From: Melitaea cinxia
Taxonomy: Eukaryota > Arthropoda > Insecta > Lepidoptera > Nymphalidae
DNA length: 64,000 nucleotides
Assembly: GCF_905220565.1 (NCBI RefSeq)
Contig: NC_059401.1
Location: 15,930,766-15,994,765 of the forward strand
Direction of reading: 5' to 3'
Shown: positions 1 through 12,069 of the stretch, piece by piece
Numbering within the stretch: the stretch's first letter is position 1
Layout of the letters: every line of letters starts with the position of its first letter
Position numbers and translations under genes: made by a program
Notes under the pieces: model-generated
Seen by the model: only the letters and a program-made list of their open reading frames with translations
The model's database searches: none
What the model was told of the DNA's origin: nothing

Positions 1-2236
1 AATATCAATGTTATAAGTTATTAAGTTTTTTACGGCTAAATAAATGAAAGAGTCCTTATTGAATCAGCTTTAGTGAATCTTTGCGGCGAATAAAAAGTGT
101 ACCAAAGAGATTGCGGACTTTTGTGGGGAATCTTCAAAGGAATTATGCCTGATTGGTTTCATTCGTTACGACTCTTCAGACACGCTTGATTTAGTTTCGT
201 TAAAAATTTTAGAAGACGCTTTTTTCCCTTTCCTAGCATTGAGTTAGTTTGGATAAAATTAACTATAAAACAATCCTACAGGAATAGTTCTTTGGTTAGA
301 AATATTTTTTCTACACGTATACCAACAGTCTTTTTATTTCAATAGTATTTGTCTTAATCTATGCTACTTTATAATATAGAATAGTTTTTAGTATATTTGG
401 TACTATTACAATATATTAAAACTATTAATTTTAAAGGCAGATTTATCTGCTTTCTATCTAATCTATAAATTTTTAGAATTTTTAAACCGCTCAAGCTTTA
501 ATCATTATTTCGTTACTAGAAAGCTGCATTATAATTATCATGGATTAAGCCTCTTGGTTCTACTCATAATGGCTTTTGTTTAGCTGCATGAATAGCTTAA
601 TTTATAGTGATAAACTGTTTTAAGAAGAGTTCTTGTCAATTATTTTTATCCGAATCTATATTCCTCATCGGAGGTAACTTAATGTTGACTATGGTTTATT
701 TATAATATGACTTTACTTTTTGTAAAATTACCATTCGAAATTGCGTTTGAGCTAAATTGATTTTATCAAAGGAGATGGGGACTTTTGGGCCAAAATGTGA
801 TGAGTAGAGATATTGTTTAAAAAATTGGTCATATTTTTTTATTTTAAAATATAAAATATCAGCTCAATTCTGAATCTAGAAGCGGAGAAAATTGAGAAAG
901 ATAGTTTTCATCAAATTATTTGGGTATCGATTCAACTATAATCGATTACAGAATTCAAAAAGAAAATGTTTGCACTAGTTAATTAACTCAAGATATTTAG
1001 ATGCGCAATTAAAGCTGTAAACAATAAAGTGCCTTTAAATAAAGTTACATTAAAATCGACAATATCAATTAATATCTGATAAACAAAAATGATTATCGAT
1101 TTCATATCGATTTAAAATAAGTCATATTTTTAATGACAGCTTTGACAGCTGACTAACAATAACACTGTGTCCGTCACTCGTTTTGTGTTGACTGTTTTCC
1201 GATGCATTCTGAGTCCATTCCTGATATTTATTTATGGTTTCAAGTTTATATCAATATTTGTAGTGAGTTATCAAACAGTCTTCACTAAATATAACAAATA
1301 TTAATGCTACAAGAACTTAGTTATCGGGCTTTTTTATAGACATTGTAACATAACCTCACTTTTACAAAAAGTCTAATAACTCCACTCTCAGATAGCCAAA
1401 ATATAGATAGGCTTCAGCGAGGGCGCAATAAGCCTAAATGCATTAATTGATACCATTTTCATTTCATTACATTTTGGCCCAAGAATGTATGGAATCGTAT
1501 CATTCTCCTTTTTGACTACAATGTCACTAAAATTGAAATTTTCCTTTAAAAAGTCCCAGTTACCGAATCTCATCGACAACAAACGTTACGACGACTGTTC
1601 GAATTCTGAATTTCCAGTTCAGAAGCACATGATTATTTTCTTTTATCGTCTTTCCTAATTCCGTATCGAATAAAACAGAATCACCGAACTTTTTCTCTAT
1701 TACACCTTTAGCTTTTTCGTTGTAACTGACAATCGAGGAAGCTATTTAACGTTTGACAATCGGACCCCGACTGGCGTCTACACGGCGCCTTTACTGAGAT
1801 GCGTCTTTACTGTAATGTAGTCAAAAGTTTTGAGCGTGGTAGTATTTACTGCCTGCATACGTATTACTTGGAAGTTAGCGTTATCGGTGTTCGAGCACGC
1901 ATGGTACTTAAGCAATTTTGTAGATTTTCTTAGGTTTATACGATTTAGGTATTTAAAATGTTATTTTCTTTAATTTAAATGTTAGGGTCTAAGAAATAAA
2001 AAGGGAGATTTTAGGATAAAAAAAATGGCGATCAGATAGATATTAAACGGGTAACATCACTAGGCAAAGTTATTTCTTAAATTACTTACATAAAATAGTT
2101 TCTTTTTTGTTTTCAAGATAATTTTTTTTTGGTTTTAAAAATGTCGATATCAAGCGGGTAAAGTTATGAGGTATTACTATTTACATAATATAAATTACGT
2201 AATATATGTTTTTTTTAATTTCAATCATTAAGTTTT
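1..2236. other. AT-rich unique DNA, nothing recognised
   Basis: This stretch has stop codons throughout all frames and no repeat that recurs elsewhere in the window. The one ORF above 60 codons (1388-1582, minus) has low-complexity composition and no motif I recognise, so I do not call it a gene. Confidence 0.6.
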
Positions 2237-2427
2237 CGCGTGCCTCGGAGAGCACGTTAAGCCGTCGGTCCCGGTTGTTATCATGTACACTTGATAGCGA
2301 TCGTTACTCATAGTAGGGAATATGTCCGCCAACCCGCATTAGAGCAGCGTGGTGAATTAAGCTCTGATCCTTCTCCTACACGGGGAAAGAGGCCTATGCC
2401 CAATAGTGGAATATTACAAGCTGAAGC
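2237..2427 (+). mobile_element. SINE-A, 3' fragment
   Basis: The fragment matches the 3' two thirds of the full-length SINE-A at 12143-12490. Shared blocks are tgcctcggagagcacgttaa, gttatcatgtacac, cgccaacccgcatt and the tail gaggcctatgcccaatag through ctgaagcg. The tRNA-like head is missing, so it is 5'-truncated, as usual for insertions made by LINE machinery. Small ORFs on both strands here (2291-2497 plus, 2308-2592 minus) are by-products of the repeat. Confidence 0.85.
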
Positions 2428-3006
2428 GAGCAATTTTTTAAAACAAATTTTGAAAATAATTTTAATAAAATTTCTGGTAGCATGTTGCTTTAAATGATCT
2501 TTTATTAGCCGACAACTCACTGTTACAGGTATTTGAACCGTTCGCGAGAGTCGTGACAGGAAATGTGTTAGATAAAATATTTTTATATGCACGCCTGCTT
2601 TTTATTACATCCCGAATGTTTAGAACATCTGTATTTGTAAAATATGGGTCGTTCCTGAATTATTGTTATCTATGAATCTAGGGACGTTCTTCATTTAAAA
2701 TAAAAGATAATATTTTTTCATAAACATGATTTTAATTTTTTTTTTTAAATTGATAACCAACTTTTTCCTATTTTGTTTTTACTGTCGTAATTTATATATA
2801 GGCTGAATGAATAAATCCATTGCCTGGCTGTAATATGAATATATGACATGACATAAGACTTTTTTCATTAAGTTCTAACGCTTGCGTCACACAAACTTTG
2901 ACTATCGATCATAATAACATGTACCTACCTACTGTGACAATAAAAGGAGCAATAAAAACTAATATTGATGATTACTCTGTCGAATATGGCGGTAAATCTA
3001 TTCCGA

Positions 3007-3073
3007 TGACGTCACGGTTCTGTCTACGTGTATATACTGCATATAATGTAGGACGTGTACAGAGAGAGAGAGA
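3007..3073. promoter_or_regulatory. CRE palindrome plus GAGA run
   Basis: 3007-3014 is the full 8-bp palindrome TGACGTCA, the consensus for CREB/ATF-type bZIP proteins. About 50 bp downstream, 3061-3073 is an uninterrupted GA run of the kind bound by GAGA-factor-like proteins. Between them are TATA-like AT steps. Calling this a regulatory site is inference. An 8-mer occurs by chance about once per 65 kb, and a second copy of the same palindrome lies at 10247-10254. Confidence 0.25.
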
Positions 3074-4727
3074 TGCGCAGCACAGCGCAGTATTGTAATT
3101 AACATTAATATGAGAACGCATAAAACAATATTGCATATTGTAATGCATGTGTTAATTCAATACTTTCCTAGTAAGATATTGATCTATTTATTTTTCAATT
3201 CTTATTGTAAAACAACTACTTTGTATTTAGCCTTAAAATTGTACTCAGTTTCTTTGTTTGTTCAGGTTAGATTTGCTTTCATTAAGCCCTTTTTTATATA
3301 AAGTAACATTATTACACACACATTTACATAAATATTATCACACACTATTATGGAATAACTTCAAGAGCTTAAGATAACTATGTTAGAAGTCACTTAAAAA
3401 TGTTAAAATACTATTATATTAGCCGTATCTTCTTTTTTGCTTGCGTAAATGAGTATATATAAAAATATAAACGCTAGCCCAGCGTGGCAAAAGTGGCTAA
3501 TATCAACACATCCAACCTTATTTAATTTCGTTGATATAATATTTGTATAGTCCTGTATGTCTGCGTACGCTCACCCTAACGCACGCAGGGTTGTGGTGCG
3601 TAGTGCAGGTAACTTGGCGCTCGTCCAAAGATCTGTTTTCCTGTTACCGACTAACTTGCAGATCAGTTTTTATCGTCCGAAAGGCCTTTATTGTCGACAG
3701 ATACCGCCCGAAATGTTTTCTTGTCGCCGCCGAACAAATATTATTCGATAGTTTTATGTATCGGAAACATTATATTTTTAAAAGTTTGGCACTCGACCCG
3801 TCCGTACTTCAAATCTCAGCGTCAGATATAAAATAGTTTATTGCTTAATGGTGTCTTTATCTAAACACTTCGACTATATTCCGACGCTCGACGTTCTGAT
3901 GTGTGATTCCGAACAAAGTATACCAATGCTTTGACAAATTCCACTGACGCTGCAACAAAAGTGAATAAAAAACTTGAGATTTCAAGGAATACATACTGCC
4001 TTAATAACACGTTTCCTTTGAAAAATTTCAATAAAACACGCTGTAATCACAAAGTAGGTGCCGTTATACGTATTCGAAAGAGCCACGAACAAAAATGTCA
4101 TGACTGTGTAATTCTTTCTCATCTACATTTTGATGTGAGTTTAGTAAGTCGAGTAATAGCGATTCCATACGCAAATAATGTCGTCGGGAAAAAGTGTAAA
4201 AGTATTGGAGAACGGCTGAATTTGTGCGGTTCATTTCGAGGTTATTTGAAGGGTTCCTTTGTTGATTTCGTTTATGTGGTTGATTTATACATTGGAACAT
4301 GATATATGTATCATCGTTCATGTTATGACTTTATATTCCGATATGCGATAAATAATATAAGTTAATTTTAAATCATATTTAAAGTACGAACAAAAGTATT
4401 TACATAGTAGGCTACTTATTATTATAGTTTCTTTGTGTGTTCGTAACATTATTAATATTTAAAAAAAAAAACAATTATTTTATGTCTATGAACTATATTA
4501 TTTGAATATAAAGGAAAAAACAAATTTTCATTTCGAATAGTCATTTTCTTATAATTGTTAACAAAAAGTTACAAAAAATCAGGTAGAATTTCTTGCCGCT
4601 ACACAGTACTACAACTTGTTCTCTGTTAATGTCTGAGGCATCATGAAGGGTTTCACTCATGCACCATAATGTGACTGATATATGTATTTTTGTACAAAAT
4701 ACACTCATAAAATAACGGCGTGGGAGG

Positions 4728-4762
4728 TCTATGGACCCCCGGTCGGAATGAAGTTCCTTTCG
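4728..4762 (+). repeat. Repeat F terminus-like fragment
   Basis: The sequence ggtcggaatgaagttcct resembles the left end of repeat F at 19254 (ttggaacgaagttcctt) and has a similar ggac-rich flank just before it. Only this short end is recognisable. Confidence 0.4.
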
Positions 4763-4907
4763 CTTTTAGGTAGTCTTAATTTATATTGTAAAATATCAAG
4801 TTAACACTTAAATTGAAAATTTTGTAAGGAAATGCATTTATTTCTATATAACTATTTAATGAAAAGAGTAACGGGTATATATAAAAAGCAAGAAGCTTTA
4901 CATGGAA

Positions 4908-5085
4908 TAAAAAAAAACAAGTGTGCTTTAGACCACACCGCTAAAGTAAATATTACGAAACATAAATCTCTTTTCCTATCTAATTTATATCTCCGTCTCA
5001 ACTTCCGTTCACCTAACCCGATCACACTTTTCGTAACGCCCTCGTCACGCATTCACCAGCTTACTCCTCAAGTCAAGCGTGCGTA
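4908..5085 (+). repeat. Dispersed repeat family E, copy 1
   Basis: The copy shares in the same order the blocks gtgtgctttagaccacac, cccgatcacacttttcgtaa, cgctctcgtcacgcat (here cgccctcgtc), caccagcttactcc and caagcgtgcgt with copies at 42784-42962 and 46284-46458. It has no coding capacity, no terminal inverted repeat and no obvious target duplication. The element class is unknown to me. Short ORFs on both strands here follow the repeat and are not genes. Confidence 0.75.
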
Positions 5086-5337
5086 AAGAGGTTTTACTTA
5101 AATACTCTCAAGTATCATATAAACAGTGCGAGTACCTACTCTTAAATTATATACATATATATTCAGCATAAAGCACAAATCTTGTGCGTGTATAATATTT
5201 GAGACAAGATCATATAAAACTTTGGAATAGCTTTTTAGTCGTTTTAAGTTTTACAGTTCCCAGTCCAATCCATATCGAATCTGCACATCACGAGTAATAA
5301 ATTTTAAGTTATTATAGAAAATAACGAAAAATATTAT

Positions 5338-5392
5338 GATAATAATGTGTCAGTGTGCGTTAGCTCCGACATGCGATAGGAGTTTACTCCTT
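5338..5392 (-). repeat. Repeat family H fragment
   Basis: On the minus strand it reads aaggagtaaactcct and then tcggagctaacgcac. This parallels 63663-63703 on the plus strand (aaggagtaaactccag, then tcggagctgacacac). The two pieces are too short to classify. Confidence 0.45.
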
Positions 5393-7454
5393 ACATAACA
5401 AACATTACACGATATTTAAAAAATACATTCATCTCTTTCTCGCGAGAAACGGTAAAACATTATTCCACTACTCAACGTTTCTGTTCCCAAAATATTTCAC
5501 TCCCTATTGTCCTTTTCATACTGCACGCCTTATATCGCGTAAGGAGTAAACTACAAAAAAACATTTGATTCCAATTTGTCTTCAAAACAACACCTTATGT
5601 GACAACCGTAACGCCAAAAACTTTTCCGTAGAGCCAAACTTTACAAGTATTATCTACGGAGCCTCTCGAGGCACACTGTGAAGCCTTCTATAGAACTACA
5701 AAATAGAGAAACAATGGCTGCTACTTTTCTTTGTTCTTCTCTTGTATCTTACGAATTACGAAAATTGCTGACGGATCTCTCGATTGGGACAAAACAGAAA
5801 TCTTGAAAAATATACTTTCAGGAATTTTAAAAATTTAAGTAAATTCAGGAAAAATCATTTTCACTGTGTGATTATAGGAATATTTAATATGAGCTGAAGT
5901 TTGCACGAAATCCTTTATTTTTGTTTGGTCCATACATTTTATACGCCTTAAAATTAGTTCTTTCAAAAGCAGAAGTTCTCTAACTTTTACATTGCAATCG
6001 ATTTTCCTCGTATTTAGAGTTTTCCTGGATTCTATCAACTAATGTTTTCTTTTGTAACAGCAATAGCCATTTATTTCAAATATTTACAAATCATATGAGC
6101 TGCCGAATGTACATTTATTGTTTTCTCTATGGTATTAGGGAGCATTACGATTTGAGTACACCCCGTAAATTGATAACAGGTTTCCGCAAATATTTACCGA
6201 GCAACATCATAATTCATCAAAGAGTCCTTTGTTTTTTGTATCCTGCTTGTATCTTTGACACACGTCATCGAAATAAACGTTCAGTCAACATAGGGGCTAA
6301 GGGCGAGTACATTATCGAGCCTTTACTTGCTTTTGAAATTGATTGTTATGTTTTAACGTGATAAAATTTAACACGAGGTTTATTTATTTTGGGTTGTATT
6401 GTTATGTGTGAGCACCTATTCTAAGGTACGTAAGTAAAATGTTTCCGTTAAAGCTCGTATATGTTAGGGTTCTGTTTCTTGGAATGTTTTATTACAAATC
6501 TAAAAAAAACAAAAAAAGAAACAAATCTAATATGCCAATATGAAACTTGTTAGTATTTAAAACTAATGTAAGATAATCAAACTATTTCTTTTACTGCACA
6601 AATTATTTTCACACAGTTTCCTTATACTTGTTTATGTCGAACATAGTACATAGAAAAAGCCATAAATGTGGTATTTATTATTCAAGCATAGCACGTCTTA
6701 TACGTGCTATGACTTCATATATCCTTGATGAACATAATTTGAAACAAATAACTCTTTATATAATTACTAGTTGTGCTCCACATTTAACATTCGTAAATAA
6801 AAAAAATTGTCTATACATATCCTCGATAAATGGGCAGTCCAATAGAAAAATAATTTCTTAACTCGAAGCAGTACTTCCTGAGATTAGCGCGTTTAGGCAA
6901 ACAAACAAACAAATTTCAGCTTTATAATATAGATAACATATTATATGATGCAGCTAAAACTATTTAACTGCAAATCATATATATAAAAAAATAATTTATT
7001 TTACTAACAAAAATAAAAATAAACAAAATTCGTTTACAGGAATTATTTTGTCTTTTCATCGTCTAGAGTTGCCCTTAAATCAACACGAGGGCCTCAGAAG
7101 TACTTTCCCTTGAGAGATTTTTGCGTAATAGATTTTGTGTTGAAGGGATTTTGCTTACATTATTTGAGTAAGATACGCCTTAATGTATTTTTGATTAGGA
7201 ACTCAGTTCTGACAGAACCGGGGTATTAAACTTTTAAAATATTAATAATGTTATTAAAACTAGCAAAAGTTAATTTTTGTGATAGCTCGCGAGGTATGTT
7301 TGATCTTAACGTGTGTAACATTAATATAAATTTATTTAAGACATGTTTAAGTTTGAATTACGGAATACTCTGTCAATGCTGTAGCGCTGTATATACTTAG
7401 AAATTCATTCACTTATATAAAATATAGCTTAATCTATGTAAGAATATAGAATTA
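5393..7454. other. AT-rich DNA, nothing recognised
   Basis: No repeat shared with other parts of the window and no supportable ORF was seen. Scattered ORFs of 60-90 codons (for example 5835-6038 minus, 6095-6361 plus, 6628-6861 plus) have compositions expected by chance in AT-rich DNA. Confidence 0.55.
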
Positions 7455-8400
7455 CATAATAATATTCTTAATTGTACACCACAAAAAGATACAAACAATA
7501 GTAGTACAATTACAAGAAGATGTACAAAAGCGATTTTATTGCTACAAGAGCGATTTCTTTCAGACACCTTTGGGTATAGGACACGGCATAGAAAAGCGGA
7601 TAGGAAGTGTACAAATAATTGTTATACAAATTAGGATAAATTACATTATACATATCATCCAAAGATGAAAAGACAATCATAACGGATTTAGTGACAAATA
7701 ATGAGGCTTAAGATACTTTTTGAAGCTAAAGAGTGATTGCGCTTGTCTTATAGAGAGATAAGAGAGATAATTCCAGGGGTTAATAGTTTTTTAGAGAGGA
7801 GTTCTCGTAGAAGGAGGTACGAGTAGCGTTGAAGGAAGTAGTGTGATGTGGATTCTTAAGAACCAGATTTTATTTAGATCGAAGAGAACGATGATGGGTG
7901 TCGCAAAAAAAGCGTTCTTTGAGATAGTAGGGTATGGTAGGATGAAATAGTAGACAATATAACAACGAGAGGATATGAATATTTCTGCGAAGACAAATTG
8001 GGAACCAGTTGAGTTGCTTACGAAAGTTAAAGACATGGTCATATTTGCGAAGACCAAATGTAAACCATATGCAAAGATTTTGGAGGCGCTCAAGTTTATT
8101 TAATTGCTCCTCTTTGAGGTCAAAATAAAATGTAACTGTGCTAATGCAATTTTAGTGGGAGGAAGGAAATATTGAAGCATTTGAAGTGATCCGACGGTCG
8201 TGAATAACTTTCGGCTCAACTCGCTCAGAGGAGGTAAGAGAGATGGCTATTGAAAATTACTCCGAGATTTTTAAATTGTCACTATAAGTAATAGCGGAGT
8301 TATTAAAAAATGACAGGTGGTATGCGATCAATTTATTCGGTCTACTATTTAGGACTACCAATAGTAGAAACTTGACACTGCGAAGGATTGATATTTAATC

Positions 8401-8424
8401 CAGTCAGTCAGTCAGTCAGTCAGC
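8401..8424 (+). repeat. (CAGT)n microsatellite
   Basis: Five tandem CAGT units followed by CAGC. It forms the 3' tail of the nested RTE fragment read on the minus strand. Confidence 0.9.
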
Positions 8425-8572
8425 TCATTACATCTCCCTGTCTTACTCCACGCCGGAAGGAAATAGGCCTTGTTCTCTGGTCCTGGACATCAACGGTCAT
8501 CGTCACCGCGTCGTACATAGACTTCAGTACCTCGTCTCGCCAGTTGATATGACATCTCCGCAGAGAGTCCAG
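8402..8572 (-). mobile_element. RTE-type LINE fragment nested in the CR1-like copy
   Basis: The minus strand encodes an open stretch of about 48 codons. It includes LRRCHINWRDEVLKSMYD and, near its end, RRGVRQGDV, the RT palm region leading to the (R)QGD motif of RTE-clade reverse transcriptases. The frame then runs straight into a (CTGA)n tail at 8402-8424. The rest of RT and the C-terminus that should follow are missing, so this is an internally deleted copy. A perfect 12-bp direct repeat gatatttaatcc flanks it (8390-8401 and 8573-8584), which identifies a target-site duplication. The host on both sides is the decayed LINE. Confidence 0.8.
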
Positions 8573-9392
8573 GATATTTAATCCGGATGTGCTGAACTAA
8601 TCGAGAATGTTGTTTAAGTCGCTATATAACCTCTGAATAAAGTCAGTCAATTTTGTGTGTTACATAATTTTCGATTGTTAATTTTAGTTTATAAAGTTTT
8701 GTTAGTTCATAGGTATTTTAATAATAAGCAATAGTAATAAATTATTTTGTTTCCACCAAAACTTTATACCTATTTTACCGAGACCAAATCTAACGATATT
8801 ACTACGTAACATTTTGCAAAATATCATTCCCGAAATAATTCAATCTTAATGACTTAAAAAAAAGAACATTTTGAAAGATCGTTTATCCCGCTTCAGCGAG
8901 GATAAATTTTGTTTACACGTTCACGAACACGGACGCGGGCGAACTTTCTCGAGTAAGACGAAAGGAAGACGCGATGTGCGCAGACTGTAACATTATTGAA
9001 TTTCCAACTACTCCACCTCCGCGTTAGGTTAATGTGTGTGTGTGTCCAAATAAGTTTGCTGTATTAATATTAAGCACCGATGACTTAGTGCATATGCGAT
9101 TTTAATGTTTTGCGTTCGATTCCGAGCTAGCTAACGACGTATATAAGGATAAATTTGTCTGAAATTTTTAGGTGAATATATTTGAAATTTACTAGATAAG
9201 AACGTTGTATTAATCTTGTTGATAGGAGATGATTCCTATGCTTAGTAACATATTATGTATAGGATGCTATACAAAGTATTAATCTTCCAGTAACTGAATT
9301 TGTACATACGAATATAGGCCGCCACAGTACTAATAGTAACTGTCATATAGATTACCTTTGATATGGCTGTAATAATACTATAAAATCAAAAG

Positions 9393-9465
9393 AATCGAAA
9401 TCAAAATAGCTTTGTTCAAATAGGCTTCAAAGGCACCAAGGAAACATCGTCTTATAAATTAAAAT
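9393..9465 (+). repeat. Repeat family G fragment
   Basis: It starts with an AAATCAAAAT-type run followed by agctttgttcaaataggct. This matches the start of the copy at 53725, which reads agctttattcaaataggct. The A-rich lead and truncated body suggest a LINE or SINE 3' end read in reverse, but the class is not established. Confidence 0.55.
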
Positions 9466-10246
9466 TTTAATTATCCTTAAAAGTGAATGTAGTGAAACGA
9501 ATATGTTTTTAAGAGTACGACCGTCTTGGATGTTGGATCTCCTTGGAGAAGTTATAGTCTAAAGATTTGCTATGATAATAATTTAAACTTGGATTTTATA
9601 TTATAAATTACGATTCCAGAACATTGGATTGAAATGAGACTTACAGAATGACCGTTCAAAAGTGAATGAGCACAAGGCTCCTTGACTGAAGTGTTTTGAT
9701 TCCCTGCTCCATTAAGATTAAATGATTGAAAAAAAAATTAGGGAAAACGTATACAATTCAGTAATTTTACAGAATATATTTCTATTACAACGTTAAATTA
9801 ATCTCGGCCAATGTCTAGACTGAGTCAACGTCACGACTAGGTGATCTAGTTGTCTTACACAATTTTGAGCTAAATTAAGTAAACTAAGCTACGACTTCTT
9901 TCGATCTTTACGATAATAAAACCTCATTGAAATCTAAATAAAGCATATTTTACTTTAAGAAACTATTGAATTATAAAAAAAGAGGTAAAAGAAAGTAGAT
10001 AGAAAGATTCGAATATTGTGCTAGCAGTCTGGAAACATACGCAACACAAGCACAAATGCACAGACATATAAACGTAGAACTGTATAATTAAATTATTTTC
10101 TAATAATGTAAGACCATTACAATTTTCTTTTGAGCTAGTGATCGAGAGACTCTCGCAGTTCACTTCTAACAACTGATAACAACTCCAATGAAACACCTAA
10201 CTTAATTCGTCTTATCTCTCCTCGCTCTGAAATATTACCGAATTTT

Positions 10247-10254
10247 TGACGTCA
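10247..10254. promoter_or_regulatory. CRE-type palindrome TGACGTCA
   Basis: An exact 8-bp bZIP (CREB/ATF) consensus in otherwise AT-rich DNA. Its function is unproven. Confidence 0.2.
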
Positions 10255-10473
10255 GAAAATAAGGCTCTTTCGGAATTAGATTTTGAGTTTACCAACGTTA
10301 TCTTACAATACGTTTTGTGACTATTACAAAAGTATGTGTATGTTATTATAGTCATATATAATTATAGTCACATAATAAGTATATTATTAGACCAAGGTAA
10401 GTTAGATACATGCGTGAAGCGATACACACGATAGTATTATTTGATGTAGTCAGAATTATCTTTTTATATACAA

Positions 10474-10640
10474 GTAGCTGTACCCTGCGCGCCTTGCCAC
10501 GCGTTTTATATTATTATTATTTTTTGGTCGTACCAACTCAGAAACCTTTGTGGGCTCATAAAGATCATGACATGATCAAATGCATAGTTTACGATTCTAT
10601 AAAGGACATACAGACAAACATTCATTTTTATATATATAGA
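10474..10640 (-). mobile_element. Short Helitron-like element
   Basis: Read on the minus strand it starts with TCTATATATATAAAAATGAA and ends in a GC-rich segment with gcaaggcgcgcagggtacag just before CTAC. This is the layout of non-autonomous Helitrons: 5' TC, AT-rich body, GC-rich hairpin end, no ORF. The 3' CTAG signature is imperfect, so the copy is old or the boundary is uncertain. Confidence 0.55.
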
Positions 10641-10689
10641 AGAAGTCGGTAAATGACATATTTATATATTTATAAAAATACATTATATA

Positions 10690-10765
10690 TTTTGATCAAT
10701 CAATCAATCATTACAGCCTATACAGTCCACTGCTGGACATAGGCCTCCACAAGTTGACGTAAATA
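10690..10765 (-). mobile_element. Family B (RTE-tailed repeat), tail fragment
   Basis: It contains agtccactgctggacatagg followed by cctccacaagtt, the 3' tail of family B, with a (TCAA)n run as its terminal tail. Only about 75 bp is present. A longer copy in the same orientation follows at 10885. Confidence 0.75.
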
Positions 10766-10884
10766 TTACGTAGAATGAAGAATACTCATATGATTTAACT
10801 TCGTTTAATTATTTGGAAGATTACATTACCATGTACATACGACAAAATTTTGTTAAATCTACATTAATATAATAGATATATAAA

Positions 10885-11222
10885 GTCAATCATCAATCAT
10901 TTCAGCCGATCACAGTCCACTGCTGGACATAGGCCTCCATAAGTTCACGTCAAAAATGGCGTGAACTCATGTGTTTTGCCCATAGTTACCACGCTGGGCA
11001 GGCGGGTTGGTGACCGCAGTACTAGCTTTGTCGCACCGAAGACGCTGCTGCCCGTCTTCGGCCTGTGTATTTCAAAGCCAGCAGTTGGATGGTTATCCCG
11101 CCATCGGTCGGCTTCTTAAGTTCCAAGGTGGTTGTGGAACCTTATTATCCCTTAGTCGCCTCTTACGACACCCACGGGAAGAGAGGGGGTGGCTAAATTC
11201 TTTAGTGCCGTAGCCACACAGC
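10885..11222 (-). mobile_element. Family B RTE-tailed repeat, near full length
   Basis: The left side starts with the simple tail (tcatcaatcat) and then the RTE-like 3' end ccactgctggacatagg. The body follows (cacgctgggcaggcgggttg, gacgctgctgcccgtcttcg), and the right side ends with cgtagccacaca. In sense orientation (minus) it begins tgtgtggctacgg and ends with the RTE tail. The body has no domain I recognise. An ORF inside (11007-11213 plus) recurs identically on the other strand at 29036-29242. This shows repeat identity and is not evidence of a gene. Confidence 0.85.
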
Positions 11223-12069
11223 GCGATAGAACGATAGCACGATAGCACGATAGTAAACAAAATTAATACGCTCTCAAAAGTTTACAATACCTGTTATAAA
11301 TATTCGTAAATGACGCAGTTTAATTTTCATCCTAATTTTATTACAAGCGTAACAACGAAAATGGTTTCATATAAATCTGTATGAAGCACGATGAATTCTT
11401 CTTACAAACGTTAAGATCTCTTTAAGAAAATTTCAAGGAAAGTTATTCACTAAATAATAACGGGGATATCGCTTACGGCCCTTGGAGCATAATTAATGTT
11501 ATTAGGGAATATTAGCTTTTCAATTAGCCGTCTTTAAGTATCTTAAAATCTCTTGTTTCAACTTTAAGCTGACCCTCTATCCTCCATCCATACTAATATT
11601 ACCGTGAAGGTACTCCATTTGAATACATTATATCACGGAGAATGCAACACGGACTTAATTAAAACACTTAAAAACAATTAAAACACCTTCTACAGATATA
11701 CGTTTCCCTATTTGATTAAAAAGGAAAATAATGCAGAAAACGGATACTTATCTGATAAATCTTCTAATATGCATACAGACTTACTTTCACAGATTGTATG
11801 TATGGGAGAACTTGGTATGCATGCTCTAGAAAGAACAAAAATAAACGAAATTCAATAGGACCAATAATGTTACTAATAGTTGTTGGACCTACTCTATACA
11901 TTTAATTTACATTTTAAGCTTGGGTGTAAATTTACATATTCACATTTTTACTCGGTTGAAAAATTTTTTTTTAATCATATGCTTCGAAATTTACAAAAAA
12001 TATTTTAGGTGTATGGCGGACAAACTCCAGGTTTCATTGCTATTAGTTCTTTTTATACAGACGTAAGCA
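11223..12069. other. AT-rich DNA, nothing recognised
   Basis: A short tandem repeat of cgatagcacgatag lies at about 11224-11252, directly at the family B boundary. Otherwise no ORF or repeat was seen. Confidence 0.5.

Larger units (their letters stand above)
2428..4907. other. AT-rich DNA with no recognised gene
   Basis: No coding region can be supported. Overlapping ORFs at 3543-3836 and 3931-4302 are open but carry no recognisable domain. A palindromic CRE-type site and a GA run (separate entry) and a piece resembling an end of repeat F near 4730-4760 are the only structures noted. Confidence 0.5.
7455..8660 (-). mobile_element. Decayed CR1/Jockey-like LINE, 3' part
   Basis: The reverse complement aligns by eye along its length with the better-preserved LINE at 49245-50955. 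Shared blocks include tttggccttcgcaaatac (minus copy tttggtcttcgcaaatat), gagcgactccagaatctttg, cccaaaggt and gtacacttcctatccg. It covers the last half of the RT ORF plus the 3' UTR and is broken by indels, including a deletion of roughly 35 bp near 8130, so no RT can be made. The 100-codon ORF at 7791-8093 (minus) runs in a wrong frame of this remnant. The unrelated piece 8402-8572 is nested inside, and LINE homology resumes beyond it to about 8660. Confidence 0.85.
8661..10473. other. AT-rich DNA, mostly unrecognised
   Basis: No gene can be supported. Inside are a short fragment of repeat G (9393-9465) and a TGACGTCA palindrome at 10247-10254. The region 8920-9030 is richer in GC than its surroundings but has no recognisable coding motif. 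Confidence 0.5.

Noticed and set aside
3931..4302. 123-codon plus-strand ORF
   Set aside because: The reported first codon is not followed by any recognisable domain, and the antisense frame is also open over 85 codons. There is no support from family resemblance.
5182..5196. miR-210-like cttgtgcgtgt
   Set aside because: Only about 10 bases agree and the flanks do not form a hairpin.
7791..8093. 100-codon minus-strand ORF
   Set aside because: It lies in a non-coding frame of a decayed LINE. A similar out-of-frame ORF appears at 50236-50442 in the intact copy.
11007..11213. 68-codon ORF repeated exactly at 29036-29242
   Set aside because: Both are the same stretch of family B repeat. Identity reflects repeat copies, not a duplicated gene.
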